Of a stretch of DNA of 64,000 bases, positions 59,341 to 64,000 are shown one piece after another. Position 1 is the first letter of the stretch, and every line of letters begins with the position of its first letter. The translations under genes were made by a program, and so were the position numbers. This stretch comes from Lojkania enalia (Eukaryota > Ascomycota > Dothideomycetes > Pleosporales), in the NCBI GenBank assembly GCA_010094045.1, contig ML986601.1:1-64000 (forward strand), written 5' to 3'. The notes under the pieces were generated by a model that searched no databases, had not been told where the DNA came from, and saw nothing but the letters and a program-made list of their open reading frames with translations.

Positions 59341-61922
59341 TTACCCATGTTTATTCGGATGTCACGCCCAACAAGCTAATTTGCGAGAGTAAAACTTTTC
59401 TCAACTCTTTCTTTTTTTTTTTTTTTTTTTTTTTCAGCGTAATGCTACCTTCGTAGCCTTTATCGCCTTAAACCTAAATAGAATTCCCATCATGTGTGCA
59501 AAGGGGGATTCTTGCTTCAGATGGCTGTGCCAATTCAGTTTGCGTGCTGGATTATCAGACCCAGAAAGCATTCATGAGGAGAGTCTTGCCTCCGGCTAAG
59601 GACTAGCCTAATTCTTGGCATGATTCCTTTCGCCGTTTGACAGAAGCTATGCCGTGCGCCCGTCAAGGGAGGATTCTAGTAGTACTGCGATCCCGCGTGA
59701 TTATCAAGAAGTGCGCGAATTGTTCGAGAAAACGAAATTCACCGGCTTTATCCGGAAGCCCGTCCTGAGGAGAGATTTATCGAAAGTATTGATGAAGAGG
59801 GGCAATGTATTATAAAAGTGGAGGAACTAGGTAGGAGGCTACCGACATAACAAGCGCTATGACATAAACCAAATGTCAACCAGCGCCCCTACGAGTCGCT
59901 CTGGCAGGTGCTACTACCAATAAGCATAATCATTTATATCGAGAACAAGAAATCTGCACCATATGAGTTACTACACAGCTTCTATTTTGAATAGACAGCG
60001 CCCTGTATGGCCCGGCTCAGGGCGCAAGTTTAGCTCCCTAAGTGAAATAGAGAATCGCGCTCCTTAGTGGAGACTGCATTCACTAAGATTGTCCCAGTGG
60101 CGGTGTGCTACGCTTCATGCTCGGAAGGCACCTTCCATTCTAGTCCGCCAGGGCTGTCCACCATCGGAAGTGACCTCGATTTCTTCTCTATCCTCGCACT
60201 CTATCCGTCGACTTGGGAGGCTGTGATTTCGTACCAACTAAAATCTACGACACTATCTACTCGTCTTAATTTTTCCAAGTCAACTAGAGACTAAAAATGA
60301 AGCCACTAATGCGCGATGGAAACCAGATACGCTCAAGTAGGTCATTCTCTGGAATTACCCATAAAAGACGCCTGGACAGAAACACACCCACTCAAAATTC
60401 CTCAGCCTGCTATCAATGAGGAATCGCAATCTTGTTGGTAACTAAAAATCGTGACCATCTCTACCTATGGCGCACTTGCCGCGCTAAGCAGGCAAACTAC
60501 GATGATACAGTTCTGGGAGCTATTCGTTTCAGCTACAACTCCTTATATTCAGCTGGTCAAATAAAAAACAACAAACTCTACCACTTGTGCCTTGTTTTCC
60601 AACTAAAATTAAAAGAAGAGGTCGACTATATTGTACAGACCAATTCCTTCTACTAGAACTACCGACCGGAAGATCTAATGAGTAAATTCTGTACCAATTC
60701 CCGCACTAAGGTGGTAGACTAAAATACCAGCTGTCTTCGCTTTATGGTTTTCCTTCCATCCCCCTAAAATATCCCGAATATGGAGTCATGTCGGACAGTT
60801 ACATCCAAATAAGAAAATCACCTAGAAATCCTTATGGCGCAATTTCTCAGTCCTAAGCCTAAATCAAGCGAAGAACTATCTCCGCTTATTGAGGTCCTGC
60901 CTTCATAAAAATTGTTTAAAAATAATCCTATGGGCAGTAGTCTTTACCAAAGGCCCTGTGATATATTCTCATAAAAAGGTCCCAAGATCTATATCACAGT
61001 ACCCAGATTCGCGAGAATATGTAGGAAAAACTTTTCAATTCAGCGCTCCCCCAAGACTCCAAGACCCATTTATCGCCACTATAATATCTGGTGGCTGGCG
61101 TTCATGTCGAATAATAAAACCCCGCCGGCAATGACGACAAATTTGTTGGACCAATCTCGTCTTAGTCCCTGCTCCCCAGCTAGTGGTTTCAAAGAGCACG
61201 TTAACTCCTCCAAATGGCAAAGCTATCGAAGCGTTCTCAGGTTCTTACGAGTGTTATTTATCACTAGAAGCTCTGTTGAATACGGTGGATGCTCGCGTTT
61301 TGCTCACTGGCCCACTAATGGACTTAAAAACATTGTCTCCCCATGATATGGGAGACTTTTCCAGAAGATATCTACCATTAGACCAATCTCCACTACAAAT
61401 ACACCCGCTTCTGTTGCACGTCATACAATTTGATTCCACTAAAACCCCATTATTATTCCTCAAATGGACTTGTACTGTTCTCTGCGCTAGCGGCAGATTA
61501 AAATCATCCTCGACTACATCCAACGGCGAGCTTGTACAAAGATGACCATTCGTCAAATCAGAGTTTCACCAAAGACCACGCTATACTTCAAAATGTTAGA
61601 AACTTCAAATCGACCAAAAATCTCGAGATAATCTAGAATATGGAATTATTTTTTCCCTTGCTTCGAAGCAGACTAAAATCCACAATGTCAGCGCTTCATG
61701 GCGGCCTAGGTGAAAATACCGTTCTCTCGATCAGACTCCACCACCAAAACCTAAAATTTCACCCGTATCCCTCCCAATGTCGCGCGCTAGTCTCAACGAA
61801 AATTTTCTCTTCATTTCATGATGTGGACTTATCTTGCCCAACGCGGCGCCGACGGACTAAAAATAGCATTTATTTCCCTGGATGGAGAATTCGTTTCAAA
61901 GTGTGCAACATTTAATTTAATG
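59341..61922. other. Gene-poor region with scattered short frames
   Basis: No gene is supported. Short plus-strand coherent stretches near 59.63-59.85 kb (for example ENEIHRLYPEARPEERFIES) may be further decayed coding DNA. Isolated ACTAAAA motifs appear from about 60.2 kb onward, becoming an array at about 61.9 kb. Confidence 0.4.
59412..59434. repeat. T23 tract
   Basis: An uninterrupted run of 23 thymines. Confidence 0.95.
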
Positions 61923-63133
61923 CGAATTCGCTAGAAGACAAAAATTTACTCTCATTCCGGAGAGTAGTGATATTGCCTAAACGCTAGAATCATATCCTAC
62001 ATGTGGATTCGGTAGTAGAGTAGAATCTCCTGTAGACTGTCCATATGCGGGACTCGTCTAAAAGACACAAGCGGATGTTCGCATGCCGATTAAAAGACAG
62101 CATCATATCGTCCTATGTGAATTCGCGCGTGGACTAGGAATTCCTCTACTTCTCCTTAATAGCGAACCTATCTACAAGATAGTGAAGAATGAGCTAGATA
62201 GCTAGACGTGGACTAAAATCACCCTTCACTCTCCTGCATGGCGGACTTGTTGAAAAAATAGGCAGCATTTTGCCCGCGTGCTGGATTGCCAGTGGACTAT
62301 AAGTCCAGCGCCAGTTTCCAAATACTAGACTCACCTAAAAGACAGCATCATATTATCCTATACGGGCCACATTCACCGGTAGACTAAGAATTTCTCCGCT
62401 TCTTGGTAGCGAACCTATCCACGAGACATTGAGATTCCCAAAAACGAACTGGATAGATAGACGTGGACTAAAATCTCCTTTCATTACCATACATGCCGAA
62501 CCCATCCACAGAACCGTCGAGTCCGCATTAACGGATCTACCAGCGGACCAAAAAGCAAAGAAAAAAGCGAAGCTTCCCGAATGGATGGGCTATAGACAGA
62601 CCTCGCCAGTGGTCTAGAAAAAAAAAAAAAAAACCCCCCCTAGTCCCACAGCAATGCGGCTTATCGAAAAACCGACCAAGGGGTTGCAAGATGGGCCCGC
62701 TAGCAAAGGAAACTACTAAAAGGGCCTACATCTCTGTGCAACACATCCTGTCTCCAAAACCCGCGACAGTCAACGCACATGGATTTGCTAGTGGACTAGA
62801 AAGGATCGTGATACGCCATCTGTCCACAAAAACAGCCACGCAGAGTCTCCCTATAGCAACTCAAAGCAGTCATGGCTTAAGAATATGCGCTTTGTGTATG
62901 AAATCCCGCCAAAAGTCCATATACACGGATTCGCTAGCGCACTAAAAGCAACTAGATCTCCTTCTAAATACGACCTGTCCGTAAATCACGGTATTTTATG
63001 TATGTATACGGATCACACATATCGATCCGAGAGATTGGACATAAACTACAAATACCCGAATATAAAAACATCACGCCGCTTCGTCCAAAAACACTGCTAA
63101 ATCCTCACACAAATTCGCGAATGGACTAGAAAG
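61923..63133 (+). repeat. Degenerate repeat field with GGATTCGCTAGTGGACTAAAATCTCC-like motif
   Basis: At least ten diverged copies of one motif (core GTGGACTAAAAT, often preceded by ATTCGCTA and CATG and followed by CTCC) recur in the same orientation. Copies lie near 61923, 62003, 62120, 62203, 62283, 62370, 62455, 62779, 62926 and 63112. A longer unit recurs at about 245-255 bp: AAAAGACAGCATCATAT at 62092 and 62337, AGCGAACCTATC at 62161 and 62408, GACGTGGACTAAAATC at 62205 and 62460. It looks like an old satellite or minisatellite eroded by substitutions and indels. Confidence 0.55.
62618..62640. repeat. A16C7 homopolymer junction
   Basis: Sixteen adenines directly followed by seven cytosines, directly after a TCTAG within the motif field. 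Confidence 0.95.
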
Positions 63134-63609
63134 CGTCTGCTTACTATATACACGCCATCAGGCTAAAATGATCTCAACGAGACGCGTCATGCATTCTAAT
63201 CCGCATTCGACAAGAACATGGCCTAAACTTTCGTGACGAAGCGAGGCAGTGAGTGGTATTATTCATTGTTGCATTGTGACGATGCATATCATCGTCAAAT
63301 GCATACATTGATCCATCCATTTACAACACCGCGCACACGTCAAGAATTCCCCATTCCATTCCATTCTCATCCCATATATATATTTATACCTAATCCTACG
63401 CTATAATATCTATGTAAATAACCTAGACCCTCGCGGGTCACATGCCTAAATCTTAATTTTTCCCATTCCCGCTTCCATTCCCATCCCCACGCCGAACAAA
63501 TAAATACAATTTCCCAAAAACATGATGATCCATACGTATCAAAAACAACCCAAGACAATGCAATAAAACACAATACAATGCTCATGCCACGCCATGCAAC
63601 TCTGGTATC

Positions 63610-63645
<36 letters not shown>

Positions 63646-63850
63646 GAAAACGAAAGACTAAAAAATAAAAAATAAAAAAAAATCTACAGCAATAAGGAAA
63701 CCTATTCTCCACATGATACAAACATCATCAAAAAGGCAAAATACATGACAAAGTTCAAAAAAAAAAAAGAGAAAAGAAAACGAACCTAGATACCCCCACG
63801 TGGAGTAAATACCCACATGACTCCGAGGCTCAAAAGTTCTACACCCTACC
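63134..63850. other. Intergenic / probable 3' region of the right-edge gene
   Basis: No gene is seen. It includes a purine-rich low-complexity run (63613-63655, A17 followed by GAAAA units) and AT-rich short repeats. Given the minus-strand coding end at 63851, part of this is likely its 3' UTR. Confidence 0.45.
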
Positions 63851-64000
63851 TCACACGACCAATCCACCCAACCCCATCCCCCTCCTCCTCCTGTCTAACC
63901 TACTAACCAGCACTCTTCCATCCTCATCCATCTCATCCTCGCTCTCCCAATCAACCGCATGCTCACACTCATCATTCTCATCGTCATTATCCACATCTTT
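63851..64000 (-). CDS. Acidic C-terminus of a gene truncated by the window edge
   Basis: On the minus strand the last 150 bases read open in one frame for 49 codons to a TGA at 63851-63853. The sequence is rich in Asp/Glu (KDVDNDDENDECEHAVDW, then ESEDEMDEDGRVLVSR) and followed by an Arg/Gly tail (LDRRRRGMGLGGLVV). This bias is typical of a real disordered acidic C-terminus. The start lies outside the window and no family is assigned. Confidence 0.5.
   Translation of the reverse strand, partial: KDVDNDDENDECEHAVDWESEDEMDEDGRVLVSRLDRRRRGMGLGGLVV

Noticed and set aside
60432..60656. 74-codon plus-strand ORF as a gene
   Set aside because: No splice, signal or family evidence; its composition resembles the flanking non-coding DNA.

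Overview
The window is from a filamentous ascomycete (Pezizomycotina). The genes have short GT-AG introns (47-181 bp) with CTAAC-like branch sites, and they encode eukaryotic proteins: an RNA polymerase I factor Rrn3, a spliceosomal-type cyclophilin, a Ste20-family kinase, a mitochondrial PPR protein and a CBM1-tagged glycosidase. They lie beside about 34 kb of repeats carrying the signature of repeat-induced point mutation (RIP): CpA and TpG are almost absent, TpA is in great excess, and stop codons stand where Gln or Trp is expected. No species is inferred.

Positions 1 to about 35,000 are a graveyard of nested Ty3/Gypsy LTR retrotransposons. Element A (+) is split by element B (461-7536, +; 208-bp LTRs; 4-bp duplication ATAA), and the A reverse-transcriptase frame rejoins across the insertion. 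Element C (11983-19016, -; 279-bp LTRs; 5-bp duplication GGTTT) contains the 983-bp assembly gap. A truncated second B copy follows (19271-20467). Element E (20829-33948, -; 126-bp LTRs; 5-bp duplication AATAT; clear primer-binding site and polypurine tract) is 13.1 kb long. It carries a large reading frame downstream of integrase that I could not assign.

Near 35 kb the composition changes abruptly to ordinary fungal DNA. A frame-shifted coiled-coil, gag-like relic lies at the border. The gene block follows: RING-H2 membrane protein (-), cyclophilin H (+), RRN3 (+), GCK/Ste20-like kinase (-), a small Gly/Ala-rich protein (+), and a mitochondrial PPR-like protein (-). These are housekeeping genes (ubiquitin ligation, splicing-associated isomerase, rRNA transcription, polarity signalling, mitochondrial RNA or assembly) in divergent and convergent pairs, not a functional cluster.

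Positions 52.3-63.8 kb are gene-poor. They hold one convincing gene, a secreted GH114 family protein with a C-terminal CBM1 and an 8-nt micro-exon, several decayed gene fragments of unknown identity, and a degenerate repeat field around a GGACTAAAAT motif (about 61.9-63.1 kb). The last 150 bases encode the acidic C-terminus of a gene running off the right edge on the minus strand.

I found no CRISPR array, rRNA, credible tRNA or defence system. The most unusual items are the 13-kb element with its extra 3' frame, the GH114-CBM1 fusion with its micro-exon, and the motif field.
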